From Branchiostoma floridae (taxonomy: Eukaryota > Chordata > Leptocardii > Amphioxiformes > Branchiostomatidae): a stretch of 30,089 nt of DNA. Location: contig NC_049981.1 of NCBI RefSeq assembly GCF_000003815.2, positions 9,522,210 to 9,552,298 of the forward strand, read 5' to 3'. Below, piece by piece: positions 18,991 through 28,423 of the stretch; position 1 is the stretch's first letter, and every line of letters begins with the position of its first letter. The notes under the pieces were generated by a model. The model had not been told where the DNA came from. It saw nothing but the letters and a program-made list of their open reading frames with translations, and made no database searches. The position numbers were made by a program, and so were the translations under genes.

Positions 18991-21900
18991 ATGCCAAGAC
19001 GTAAAAGTAAAAAGGTGCTGATAAAGTTGAATGCATGGAAGGCAGAACAGGAAAATAAGAAGACGGGTGATGAGCAGGGCATAGCGGGACACGAGAAAGC
19101 TGAAGAGCAGCAAGTAGAGGGAGCAAGAGAAAGGCTGGCTGATGAGCAGGAGTGTGAGGTAACAGGGGAGTGGCAGGGGGAAGAGTTCATGTTCAACCCC
19201 TTCACACCAAATGATCAATTGCAGCTGGCAGGTCAGTTGAACCTTTCCATTGAACAATATATCAATATCGAGCAAAGGAATATTCCTTTGGAGACACCCG
19301 TCAATCTCATTAGGATGGAAGGGGATGGGAACTGTTTTTATAGAGCAGTAAGTTACCATATTTTTGGTACTCAGGAGTATCATGATGTACTCAGGCAGCG
19401 TATGATTGAATACATGTCAACAATGTCTAAGGATCTTTGCAGTTTATTATTGGAACCAGGACAAACCATGGAGAAGTTCCTGTCTGGTGAGTGTCATCCT
19501 GAGGGCCCTCCAGCAAAGCTTGGTACGTGGGCCACACAGGTTGAAATAGATGCAATGTCCTTACTACTGGGAAGATGCATCTTTGTGTACGGTAAATATG
19601 GCGACAATTGGGCATGGATGAAGTATCCAATAAGGGAAAGTACTTGTGATAGAACCATGTTAGGTGATAGTAATGCATTGTACATACAAAATACAAACCT
19701 TGACCACTTTGATGTAGTAACAACAGTTTTGAGACGTAGACAGACAAGGAGTATGTCACGGTGCCACAGAGAAGAAGCTACAGAGGTCTCACAAGTTCCC
19801 AGTAGCAACAGCAAGCACAGGCTAATCGACAACGATGATGAGGACAGGAAAAGGGCCAGACGAGATCGAGAAAGGAAGCGGTACCATGAGGATCCCCAGT
19901 ATGCCAAGGCCCAACGGGATCAAAAGAAGACCAAGTATCACACAGATCCAAATCATAGAGATTTGAAAAAAAGAAACGTGCAGATTAACCAAGAAAAGCA
20001 CCAGAATTTAGCTGATGTTGAGAGGGACATTGAAGAGTTCCAGAGAGAATGCAAAAAGGGGCCAGAATATGTTTGCACTGTATGTCATAGGCTTTTGTTT
20101 TGCAATCAAGTCGTAAGCTGTGAAGAATCTAACTATGTTCAGGCTGTTCGGCATTGTCTTACAGGTACGTATGTACATCAATGCAATGTAGACTGCCCAC
20201 ATGCGTGTCCCAAAGCAACATCTTCCAGGGGCAAGGAGTGGATATGTCACTGTTGTCATGAACACTTGTCAAAAAAAAAGACAATTCCATACGAGGCCCA
20301 GAGTAATAAGATGAAGCTCCCAGAAATACCTCCTGAGCTCAGAAGTCTCAATACTCTGGAGTCACAACTCATAGCCAAGAGAATACCATTCATGAAAGTT
20401 GCAGCTCTCCCGAAAGGGGGTCAGAAAGGAGTTCTTGGCCCAGTTGTGTGCGTTCCAGCAGATGTGAGCGAAACACATGCAATCCTTCCCAGAATGCCTT
20501 CAGAAGCTCAGTTAATCAAAGTCAAACTGAAGAGGAAGCTTCAGTACAGTTCATATCACATGTATAGACAAATCAGTCCATTGAAGGTGGATGTTGCACT
20601 GAAGTACCTTGTAGAAAATAATGAACTTTACAGCGGTACGTCTATTGATGCAGACTGGACTTTGTCTTGGAACAATGGAGAAGGGCTTGTTGAACAATCT
20701 GATGCTGAACATGTAGGGAATGACGACTTAGAAATTGGCACAACCACAGAGCACAGCGAGTTTGTCAATGAGGAGGGCAACGATGTGGTAGGACCGACTG
20801 GAGATGGCGTGGAAGATGATGAAATGGATGACATTGTTCGTCGACTTCGACAGGTGAATTTGGAAGAGGCGATCAAAGAAGCTGGACAGGTGAATGTTGA
20901 AGAGACGATCGAAGAAGCCGAACAGGTGAATGTGGAAGAGGCGATCGAAGAAGTCGATCTGATTGAGGAAGAGGAACTGGACAGCCTCTTACGGGGATTG
21001 CCACATGACACTTGCCTCCAGCCAGTAGACATAGGTCAGGATTTCCTAGACCACCACGATGAACGCATCATGTGCGTGGCTCCAGGAGAGGGGAAGAAGC
21101 CTATTTCTGTGTTTCAGGAGGTTGGAGGAGAGGCAATGTCCTTCCCCGTTCAATTCCCTACAGGCAAGTTTTCTTTTAATGACGATCGTGATGTACGGAT
21201 TACGCCTAGCAAGTATTTCAAGGCGCGCCTCATGGGTGCAGATGCGCGGTTCGCGAGCGACACTAGCTACATATTCTTTGCACAGTATGTAACAGAGCTG
21301 CACTTCATACAGTCAAATATTTCCATATCTATGCGCAAAGGTTCGCCGATAGCAAGTGATGGCCGCGAAATATCTGCTGGTATGTTATCAAACAAAGAGG
21401 ACTTACAGTCCATTCTCAAGTCAGACCAGGGCTATCGCTTTCTTCAGCCAGTCAGGGGTACTCCGCAGTTCTGGGACAAGACGCTAAATGAATTGTTCGC
21501 GATGATAAGACAGCTGGGAATTCCAACCTGGTTCGCTACATTTTCTGCGGCAGATTTGCGATGGCCAGAAGTGTTAGAGGCGATTCGACAAGATCATGGC
21601 ACAGTACCAGTAAGTGAGTTGTCGTGGGAAGAGCGTTGCAACATTTTGAAGAGTAACCCTGTTACTGCCGCTCGCATGTTTGATCACAGAGTCAAGCTGT
21701 TGTTTAAACATCTCATTAAATCTCCATCGCAACCGATCGGTGAGGTCGTAGACACGTTCACGAGGACTGAGTTCCAGCAAAGGGGCTCACCTCACATACA
21801 TTGTTTGTTTTGGGTGAAAGATGCACCAAAATTGGGTGTAAATTCTGAAGAAGAGATCTGCTCTTTTGTGGACAGATATGTGTGCTGTCAGCTGCCAAAC

Positions 21901-24900
21901 CCAGAAACAGATAAGGAGTTATTTGACATAGTTAGCCAGGTTCAATTGCATCGAAAGGGTCATACATCATCATGCAAGAAAGGTGGCAAGGTCTGTAGGT
22001 TCGGATTCCCTAAACCGCCAGTGAAGCAGACATTTCTGTGCAGCCCTGTGCCCCAGCAGGACCTGACCGATGAAGAATCGGCATCCAATGCTGAGAGAAA
22101 GAAGCAAGCCGAATCCAACCTGAAGAAGTTCTGGGATGTTTTGGACAAGAACAAAGAGCCAGAGAAGTGCTCTACTGACGACGTTCTCAGGGAGGCAAAC
22201 CTCACCACTGCGCAGTTGTGTGACGCTTTGAACTTGATGGCAACTAGGAAGCAAGTATTCCTCAGACGTCAGCCAAAGGACATGTGGGTGAACAATTTCA
22301 ATCCGCATCTGCTCCGCGCGTGGAATGGTAACATGGACATCCAATATATCTTCGATGCATACAGTTGTGTCAAGTACATTGTATCGTACATAAGCAAAGC
22401 AGAAAGAGAAATGGGAAAGCTGCTCAAAGAGGCTCAGAAAGAGGCAAGGGAAGGTAACGAAGATGTGGTTACAGAAATGAGAAAAGTTGGCAGTGCCTAC
22501 CTTCACCATAGGGAAGTGAGCGCCCAGGAGGCGGTCTATCGGGTCTGTAGCCTGAAGTTGAAGGAGTGCTCAAGAGCAGTCACATTCATACCGACAGATG
22601 AGCAAGCCAATCGCTTGTCGAAACCTTTGGCAGAGATTCAAAGGCTTGCAAGTGAGGGAAACTGTGATGAAACAAGCATCTGGATGCCAAGCATTATGGA
22701 TCGATACAAGGCAAGGCCACTGGAAGAACCCTTCCTATCAATGTGTGCTGCAGAGTTTGTCTCGGAATATCGCGTCGTTTCTTGTTCGGGCATGCAAGAT
22801 GATGCCGAGCAGTCGTCCAGAGGAGCAGCAAAACATAACTTGAGGGATAATTTTGGGGTTGTTCAAAAGCGTACAAGATCTCAGCCTGCAGTCATCCGTT
22901 ACGCTAAGTTTAACAAAATGAAAGAGCCAGAGCGATTCTACTTGACATTGCTCAAGTTGTACTTGCCACACTATCTTGACACGCAGTTGAAACCACCACA
23001 GTATGCAAAGTATGAAGAATACTACTCTGATGGGTTTGCTCCTTTGTCAGAGGAGAGAGTTAATGTCATTGTGCATGCGAACAGGTGTAAATTTGAGCAA
23101 AATGTCGAGGAAATTGAGCAGGCTCGTAAAGACGTGGAAGACGGTAATCTAGATGACGCTTGGGCCCAGATCTTCCCCGAAGTGGAGCAAGAAAGACAAG
23201 AGTGCCTAGATAAGAGGGGAGGAAACGAGGGGAATGATGATGATGAAGGCACTGAGGACGACATTCCTGACCTAGCAACAACTGACAAATCAAAAGAGAA
23301 AAGCTTTGCCATAGAGGCCTGCCAGAAGCAGATCTCAGAAGAAGCTGCGATCCCCATGATGCAGTCACTCAACCCAATGCAACAGAGGGTCTTCTATTTT
23401 GTACGGAAGTGGTGTATGGAGACTGCACAGGGAAAACGACCAGATCCCTTTCATATTTTTGTAACGGGTGGTGCGGGGACTGGAAAGAGCCATCTCATCA
23501 AATGCATATTCTATGAGGCTACCAAGTTACTGCAACAGACACAAGAAAACCCTGATAATGTCTCTGTCCTTCTTACTGCACCCACAGGAACTGCTGCATT
23601 CAACATTGGGGGGAGCACGGTGCACCATGCGTTCCATCTGATGCGTGTCTCGAAGACGTATCAGCCGCTGTCTGAAAGTACCCTTAACACATTGCGTGCG
23701 CAATACGAAAGCCTCAAAATTGTGATTGTAGATGAAGTGTCGATGATTGACAAAATGCTCATGTCTTATATTCATGGTAGGTTGAGTCAACTGAAACAGT
23801 CAAGGTCAAGTGCAAACTTTGGAAATGTCAGCATCTTGGCAGTAGGCGACATGTATCAGATACCTCCAGTCAGGGGACAGAGTCTCTACAAGGGAACAGA
23901 TATTATTGACTTGTGGAATCCAATCTTTGAGGTTGTTGAACTTGAGGAAATCATGAGGCAGAAGGATGATGCTGCTTTTGCAAAGCTTTTGAATAGAATG
24001 AGAGTAAAGAAAAAAAAGGAGAAACTTTCAGATGAAGATGACAAAACTCTGTCGTCAAGGGTGCTGTGTCTTGACTTTGAATCAGATGATTATCCTAAAG
24101 ATGCACTTCACATCTTTTCCACCAAGAAAGCTGTGGGAGACCATAATGACAAGATGTTGAATCTCAGGTGTTCAGATATTAGATGTTTTGAAGCCTCTGA
24201 TTTTGTCAAAGATCCCACCACAGGTTCGATGAAAAAACGAGATCTCGCTAAAGGGGGAAAAGATGATCTGCCCGATAGGGTCCAAGTTGGGGTAGGCGCT
24301 CGTGTCATGCTCTGTAGAAATGTCAATGTTAAGGATGGTCTTGTGAATGGTGCATTTGGAACAGTGACCGGTGTAAAAGGTGGTCAGGATTCAACTATCT
24401 TTGTGAAGTTTGATAACCCAAAGATTGGTGCTCTTGAAAGGCAAAAAAGTGCGGCTCCTAGCAGTCTACCTGGCAATTCAGTGCCGATACGTCAGATCGA
24501 GGACAACTTGAGTAACAAAAGTAAAGTCAAACGTTATCAGATTCCCCTCAAGCTAGCTTGGGCTTGTACGGTACACAAAGTACAGGGCATGACTGTTCCC
24601 GAAGCGGTTGTCTCCATGAAAAAAGTGTTTGCATCAGGTATGGCATATGTGGCGTTAAGCAGGGTATGTTCCTTAAGTGGTCTCCACATCACGGACTATA
24701 AGCAGGAGTCAATCTACTGTGATGAGCATGTAGAGAAAGCAGTCAAAGAGATGATGCACTTGCAGTTTAGATCTGACCCGTTCAAAAATGCCGATGACAG
24801 GTCTGAAAGCAATACGGTCTTGAAAATTGTCCATCACAATACTCAAAATCTAGTAAGTAACTTTGAAAGTCTAAAGTCTACCTGTCTGCTCAAAGCTGAT

Positions 24901-25485
24901 ATCATATGCTTGACCGAGACATGGTTATCGGAAGATGTGCAGGATTCTAAGGTGCAGCTAGAAAACTTTGCTGTGTTTCGCAAAGACAGAACACATGTTT
25001 GTGAGGAAGAGTCTATGACTAGAAGTTCACCACATGGAGGAGTGGCAGTTTATGTCCGTAATGGATACAGCTGTTATGAAATACCCATTCCAGATGACAT
25101 TAGCCTGGAATGTGTGGTTATGCTAATGTCTGTTGATGACATTGAGATTCTCATTGTACCTGTTTACAGGCCACCTAGTGTGAAAAAAGATGCATTCATA
25201 GTCAATGTAGAGAAATTGATGCAGTACTTGTTGGCCACAGTGAAGCGAACAACCACAATCTTTCTTGGGGACTTTAATGAGAATTTATCAGGTGAAGACA
25301 ACAAAAAGATACAGAAGTTCTTTGAGACAAACAATTTCGAACAGTTGGTGGAAGATCCTACAACCATGAAAGGAACTCTTATTGACCATGTTTACATTGC
25401 ACCACCATCATCAAATGTAAGCTGTGGGGTCATACAGACATTTTACAGTTACCATGATGCTGTGTATTGTACGCTGTATCGGTGA
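18991..25485 (+). CDS. Helentron (Helitron-clade) OTU-Rep-helicase-endonuclease, 2164 aa, intact
   Basis: ATG at 18991 (MPRRKSKK); the frame opens at 18952 but without an earlier ATG. Domains in order: OTU-type cysteine protease, about 105-242, with D112-G-N-C115 and H239; a basic, charged stretch with two RxxxRYHEDP/KYHTDP-like repeats (about 285-335); a DUF6570-like Cys-rich segment (about 362-555, CTVC and CHCC, PEIPPELRSLN); an acidic insert with three 14-residue QVNVEEAIEEAE-type repeats (about 621-665); the Helitron-like N/HUH Rep with H935-I-H937 and Y1129/Y1133; a PIF1-like SF1 helicase with Walker A GGAGTGKS (1493-1500), DE at 1581-1582, GDMYQIPP, WACTVHKVQG and YVALSRV; and a C-terminal EEP (AP-endonuclease-like) domain, 1948-2164, with E1976, D2094/N2096 and H2155. 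Rolling-circle transposition is the family role. No stop or frameshift interrupts it. Element termini were not found. Confidence 0.96.
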   Translation: MPRRKSKKVLIKLNAWKAEQENKKTGDEQGIAGHEKAEEQQVEGARERLADEQECEVTGEWQGEEFMFNPFTPNDQLQLAGQLNLSIEQYINIEQRNIPLETPVNLIRMEGDGNCFYRAVSYHIFGTQEYHDVLRQRMIEYMSTMSKDLCSLLLEPGQTMEKFLSGECHPEGPPAKLGTWATQVEIDAMSLLLGRCIFVYGKYGDNWAWMKYPIRESTCDRTMLGDSNALYIQNTNLDHFDVVTTVLRRRQTRSMSRCHREEATEVSQVPSSNSKHRLIDNDDEDRKRARRDRERKRYHEDPQYAKAQRDQKKTKYHTDPNHRDLKKRNVQINQEKHQNLADVERDIEEFQRECKKGPEYVCTVCHRLLFCNQVVSCEESNYVQAVRHCLTGTYVHQCNVDCPHACPKATSSRGKEWICHCCHEHLSKKKTIPYEAQSNKMKLPEIPPELRSLNTLESQLIAKRIPFMKVAALPKGGQKGVLGPVVCVPADVSETHAILPRMPSEAQLIKVKLKRKLQYSSYHMYRQISPLKVDVALKYLVENNELYSGTSIDADWTLSWNNGEGLVEQSDAEHVGNDDLEIGTTTEHSEFVNEEGNDVVGPTGDGVEDDEMDDIVRRLRQVNLEEAIKEAGQVNVEETIEEAEQVNVEEAIEEVDLIEEEELDSLLRGLPHDTCLQPVDIGQDFLDHHDERIMCVAPGEGKKPISVFQEVGGEAMSFPVQFPTGKFSFNDDRDVRITPSKYFKARLMGADARFASDTSYIFFAQYVTELHFIQSNISISMRKGSPIASDGREISAGMLSNKEDLQSILKSDQGYRFLQPVRGTPQFWDKTLNELFAMIRQLGIPTWFATFSAADLRWPEVLEAIRQDHGTVPVSELSWEERCNILKSNPVTAARMFDHRVKLLFKHLIKSPSQPIGEVVDTFTRTEFQQRGSPHIHCLFWVKDAPKLGVNSEEEICSFVDRYVCCQLPNPETDKELFDIVSQVQLHRKGHTSSCKKGGKVCRFGFPKPPVKQTFLCSPVPQQDLTDEESASNAERKKQAESNLKKFWDVLDKNKEPEKCSTDDVLREANLTTAQLCDALNLMATRKQVFLRRQPKDMWVNNFNPHLLRAWNGNMDIQYIFDAYSCVKYIVSYISKAEREMGKLLKEAQKEAREGNEDVVTEMRKVGSAYLHHREVSAQEAVYRVCSLKLKECSRAVTFIPTDEQANRLSKPLAEIQRLASEGNCDETSIWMPSIMDRYKARPLEEPFLSMCAAEFVSEYRVVSCSGMQDDAEQSSRGAAKHNLRDNFGVVQKRTRSQPAVIRYAKFNKMKEPERFYLTLLKLYLPHYLDTQLKPPQYAKYEEYYSDGFAPLSEERVNVIVHANRCKFEQNVEEIEQARKDVEDGNLDDAWAQIFPEVEQERQECLDKRGGNEGNDDDEGTEDDIPDLATTDKSKEKSFAIEACQKQISEEAAIPMMQSLNPMQQRVFYFVRKWCMETAQGKRPDPFHIFVTGGAGTGKSHLIKCIFYEATKLLQQTQENPDNVSVLLTAPTGTAAFNIGGSTVHHAFHLMRVSKTYQPLSESTLNTLRAQYESLKIVIVDEVSMIDKMLMSYIHGRLSQLKQSRSSANFGNVSILAVGDMYQIPPVRGQSLYKGTDIIDLWNPIFEVVELEEIMRQKDDAAFAKLLNRMRVKKKKEKLSDEDDKTLSSRVLCLDFESDDYPKDALHIFSTKKAVGDHNDKMLNLRCSDIRCFEASDFVKDPTTGSMKKRDLAKGGKDDLPDRVQVGVGARVMLCRNVNVKDGLVNGAFGTVTGVKGGQDSTIFVKFDNPKIGALERQKSAAPSSLPGNSVPIRQIEDNLSNKSKVKRYQIPLKLAWACTVHKVQGMTVPEAVVSMKKVFASGMAYVALSRVCSLSGLHITDYKQESIYCDEHVEKAVKEMMHLQFRSDPFKNADDRSESNTVLKIVHHNTQNLVSNFESLKSTCLLKADIICLTETWLSEDVQDSKVQLENFAVFRKDRTHVCEEESMTRSSPHGGVAVYVRNGYSCYEIPIPDDISLECVVMLMSVDDIEILIVPVYRPPSVKKDAFIVNVEKLMQYLLATVKRTTTIFLGDFNENLSGEDNKKIQKFFETNNFEQLVEDPTTMKGTLIDHVYIAPPSSNVSCGVIQTFYSYHDAVYCTLYR

Positions 25486-25561
25486 TGCTGCAATAAGCCA
25501 TGCAAAAGGCATTGGATTAGAAAAATTCCTTCCTTTGTGATGTTGTGTATCATTATATACA

Positions 25562-26425
25562 CCAGCTCTGGCCTTGCATAGTCTGATTGGTCGACCTCAT
25601 TGTTGACCAAACATGATATGCGAGGGGGAGGGGTAATGAAGTCGTGGACTCTTACCCGCTCCGCCCTTGCCAACCTCTTACCTCATTGGTGGGTAAGGGG
25701 GCTCCTGGTAAAACAGGACCCCCCCTTACCAATCATTGGGGTTTGATGTTGGTAAGGGGGTTCTTGGTAATCATCACCAGCTCTGGTCTTGGTAACCCTG
25801 TTTGATCAAAGCTGAACAAACAGGGGATGCGAGAGAGAGGGGTACTGAAGTCGTGGACTCTTACCCGCTCCGCCCTTGCCAACGACTCATCTCATTGGTG
25901 GGTAAGGGGGCTCCTGGTAAAACAGGAACCCCCCTTTACCAACCATTGGGGTTTGAATTGGTACGGGGGTTCCTGGTATCAGAAATCATCGCCAGCTCTG
26001 GCCTTGCATACTCTGATTGGTCGGCCGCTAAAACTTCAAACAGGGTATGCGAGGGGGAGGGGTACTGAAGTCGTGGACTCTTACCCGCTCCGCCCTTGCC
26101 AACCTCTTACCTCATTGGTGGGTAAGGGGGCTCCTGGTAAAACAGGAACCCCCTTTACCAACTATTGGGGTTTGGTGTTGGTAAGGGGGTTCCTGGTACA
26201 TGTATCAGAAATCATCGCCAGCTCTGGCCTTGCATACTCTGATTGGTCGACCTCATTGTTGAACAAACAGGGTATGCGAGGGGGAGGGGTACTGAAGTCG
26301 TGGACTCTTACCCGCTCCGCCCTTGCCAACCTCTTACCTCATTGGTGGGTAAGGGGGCTCCTGGTAAAACAGGAACCCCCTTTACCAACTATTGGGGTTT
26401 GGTGTTGGTAAGGGGGTTCCTGGTG
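25562..26425 (+). repeat. four-copy ~215-bp tandem repeat with internal foldback
   Basis: CCAGCTCTGG starts at 25562, 25778, 25992 and 26219 (216, 214 and 227 bp). Each unit carries ATGCGAGGGGGAGGGGTACT, GTCGTGGACTCTTACCCGCT and the arms TTGGTGGGTAAGGGGG / CCCCCTTACCAA with an inner CCTGG/CAGG pair. It starts 77 bp past the Helentron stop codon and may be part of that element's 3' region. The long plus-strand frames here are repeat-derived. Confidence 0.93.
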
Positions 26426-26429
26426 TTAC

Positions 26430-27020
26430 AGACTAACGAAGGAAGGAAAAAGAACTCCCCTGCGATTGGGGTTGAAGAAGGAAAAAGATGTCCCCCTGTG
26501 ATAGGGGTTGAGGAAAGAAAACTTTCCCTTTTGGTTGGGTTAGATGAGGAAAAAGAGGAAAAAAATGTAAATCAAATGCACAACAATTTCTATAAGCACA
26601 TTTGACAATAAGCTTATCTATTTTTTTCCTTTTCCTTTAGGAGACCATTCCTCTGGGCATTGGGAAAAAACAGAACTCTTCCCTGTGATTAGGGTAGAGA
26701 AAAGGCAGTGAGCTCCCCCGTGATTGGGGGAGAGGAAGGAAACAGAACTCTTCCCTGTGATTAGGGTGGAGAAAAGGCAATGAGCTACCCCGTGATTGGG
26801 GTAGAAAAAGTAAACTGCTCCCCGTGCTTGGGGTAGGGGAAGGAATTTGAAACAGAAGTCTTTCCCTAGAGAAAAGGCAAAGAGCTTCCCCGTGATTGGG
26901 GTAGAAAGGAACAAGAGGTACCCTTGATTCGGGTAGAGGAAAGAAAAATAGCTCTCCCCGTGATTGGGGTTGAGGAAGGAGAAAGAGCTCTCCCCTGTGA
27001 GTGGGGCTGAGGAAGAGAAA
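26430..27020. repeat. ~42-bp hairpin minisatellite
   Basis: About 13 units of [A/G]AGGAAGGAAAAAGAGCTC plus a stem such as CCCCGTGATTGGGG. Where the left arm is CCCT the right arm is usually AGGG (26683 and 26754 regions). CCCC pairs with GGGG and CCCCT with AGGGG (26493-26510). The first eight or so units are regular and a few have lost the stem (26525, 26865). Confidence 0.9.
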
Positions 27021-27332
27021 TAATGAGAGAAAAATCTGTTAAATGGAATGCACAATTGTAGCAATAAGCCAATTATCTAATCTCTATCTGTGGTCATTTT
27101 ATTATAATTTTTCCTAATATTATATTATATATGTTCTGTTTTGTAATGTTGTATGTGTGCACATTATCAGTAACTATGTAGCGTTTTTAAGTCTTATGTT
27201 CACCATCACAAACATTGTTTTGATATGGGTTCTAGATGTATAGTTTTGAAGTTTGATTGATGTTTTGTCAAATTTTAATTACTATTTTATTAACATATTT
27301 TATGTTTACCTTTGTTTTTAACTTTTATTTTT
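27021..27332. other. no gene recognised
   Basis: Very AT-rich stretch with no supported exon or repeat. It could contain the 3' flank of the Helentron. Confidence 0.45.
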
Positions 27333-27515
27333 CCCTCACCGGGATGCCCAAACATTGGCTCCCGATCCTTCCGCCTTGTCGTGGTGTGAGGGCCCGAATG
27401 TACCAATTTCCTGGGGTAGGTGCATCACTCCTACTCTGTAACCTCGAATGAGGGGTTGGAAATTGGAAGTCGCTAAAGGGAGGATCACGAGTCTAGCCTA
27501 TCCAGGCCCTGCTAG
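27333..27515 (+). other. block with several nested potential RNA stems
   Basis: A GC-richer island in AT-rich DNA. Pairings visible: CCCTCAC (27333) with GTGAGGG (about 27386); GGG-ATG-CCC (about 27341); GATCCTTCC (27364) with GGGAGGATC (27478), one G-U; CCAATTTCC (27403) with GGAAATTGG (27458); CCTC-GAAT-GAGG (about 27442); GCCT-ATCC-AGGC (27496) inside CTAGC/GCTAG. It may be the structured end of a retroelement or another RNA. I do not recognise a named family. Confidence 0.35.
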
Positions 27516-27617
27516 CCATAGGTTTGGACTTTTTATATCTTGAAAGCACTTTGCATATAGTTCATTGCACAGCTGTATTATTGTCAATGATCAATTTTTT
27601 TTCCTTTCCTTTTCAAG

Positions 27618-27656
27618 CGTCAAGCAGTCAAAAGATCATGCTGGAACACATAGCAG
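27618..27656 (+). CDS. candidate small internal exon, 39 bp
   Basis: It is bounded by a strong acceptor (CCTTTCCTTTTCAAG|C) and donor (GCAG|GTAAGC). Two frames are open. One (SSSQKIMLEHIAG) looks protein-like and enters in phase 1. The other enters in phase 2, the phase of the exon at 9707-9843. Length is a multiple of three, so skipping would be neutral. The product is not recognised. Confidence 0.4.
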
Positions 27657-27847
27657 GTAAGCTTTTGACAAGATGGAAAAATAATTGTTTTGCGTTGAAA
27701 CTTGATTACAAATGTAAAATAGTTTTTAGTTAACACCAAAGTGTACTCGTGTGGTATGTTTTTGTCACTTTAGAGTGACTAACTTTGTCAAAAACCAGAA
27801 TGTTTCTGCTTGACTTAAATGCCAAATCTCCTGTTTCTGTCCTCCAG

Positions 27848-27997
27848 ATGGGACCCAACTAGAGAAAGAAAAGCCGCACGGGGCCTAGGGAAGAACCAGT
27901 CAAGCCTGATCTCAGCCAGCTGCAGAAGGACATGGCAGATAGCAGCCAGCTTTGCAAAGTTTTGAAGAAGTTGTTTAAGTTTCAAGTAAAGATTTAA
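27848..27997 (+). CDS. candidate terminal exon, frame uncertain
   Basis: The acceptor is TTTCTGTCCTCCAG|ATGGG. Following the phase-2 chain from 9843 and 27656 gives 39 codons to TGA at 27963. A different frame contains a more protein-like stretch (PVKPDLSQLQKDMADSSQL and then a Lys/Leu-rich tail) ending at TAA 27995-27997. The frame that best continues the small exon (DGTQLEKEKP) hits TAG at about 27887, one base out of register with it. Either a one-base indel exists near 27875-27890 or splicing differs. ATTAAA near 28112 could be a poly(A) signal. Confidence 0.4.
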
Positions 27998-28284
27998 AGT
28001 GTATATTATTTCATCTTGCATCATTTTTTCGATTTTCTTTGTATTTGCATTTTTGTATTTATAACAGGTAACAAAATTGCAAGACAAGTACAAGGTTTCA
28101 AAAATTGTTTAATTAAAGCTGTCAAGAAGATTCAATAGTGTACATGACTTATGCTTGCATCTTTCTTCTTTGTTACTTAGATTGTGAGAGTGTGTGTAGA
28201 GTTAATCGTTTTCAACTTTATCCTTGTAGGGGCTAAGAACATCTAAACTACTCAGTCAATGTGACTCTGCATTGTCTCACAAAC
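27998..28284. other. probable 3' flank, no gene recognised
   Basis: AT-rich sequence up to the assembly gap, containing ATTAAA near 28112 and no other supported feature. Confidence 0.45.
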
Positions 28285-28384
28285 NNNNNNNNNNNNNNNN
28301 NNNNNNNNNNNNNNNNNNNNNNNNNNNNNNNNNNNNNNNNNNNNNNNNNNNNNNNNNNNNNNNNNNNNNNNNNNNNNNNNNNNN
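28285..28384. other. assembly gap of exactly 100 N
   Basis: A run of 100 N, a conventional gap of unknown size. Right of it the sequence soon enters the satellite family seen at 10223-14900, which suggests that repeat is the cause. Confidence 0.99.
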
Positions 28385-28423
28385 AATCGTCTAATGCAAG
28401 TAATCACATTCCATTTTGCTTGG

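Noticed and set aside
25827-26411. 194-codon plus-strand frame after the Helentron
   Set aside because: It is spread over the ~215-bp tandem repeat, with the same residues recurring each unit.
26430-27020. CRISPR-like array of short repeats
   Set aside because: Units are contiguous and degenerate with no unique spacers, in a eukaryotic context.
27333-27515. named ribozyme (hammerhead or HDV-like) or tRNA
   Set aside because: No hammerhead core (CTGATGA...GAAA), no clear double pseudoknot, and no tRNA A/B boxes could be found by eye.
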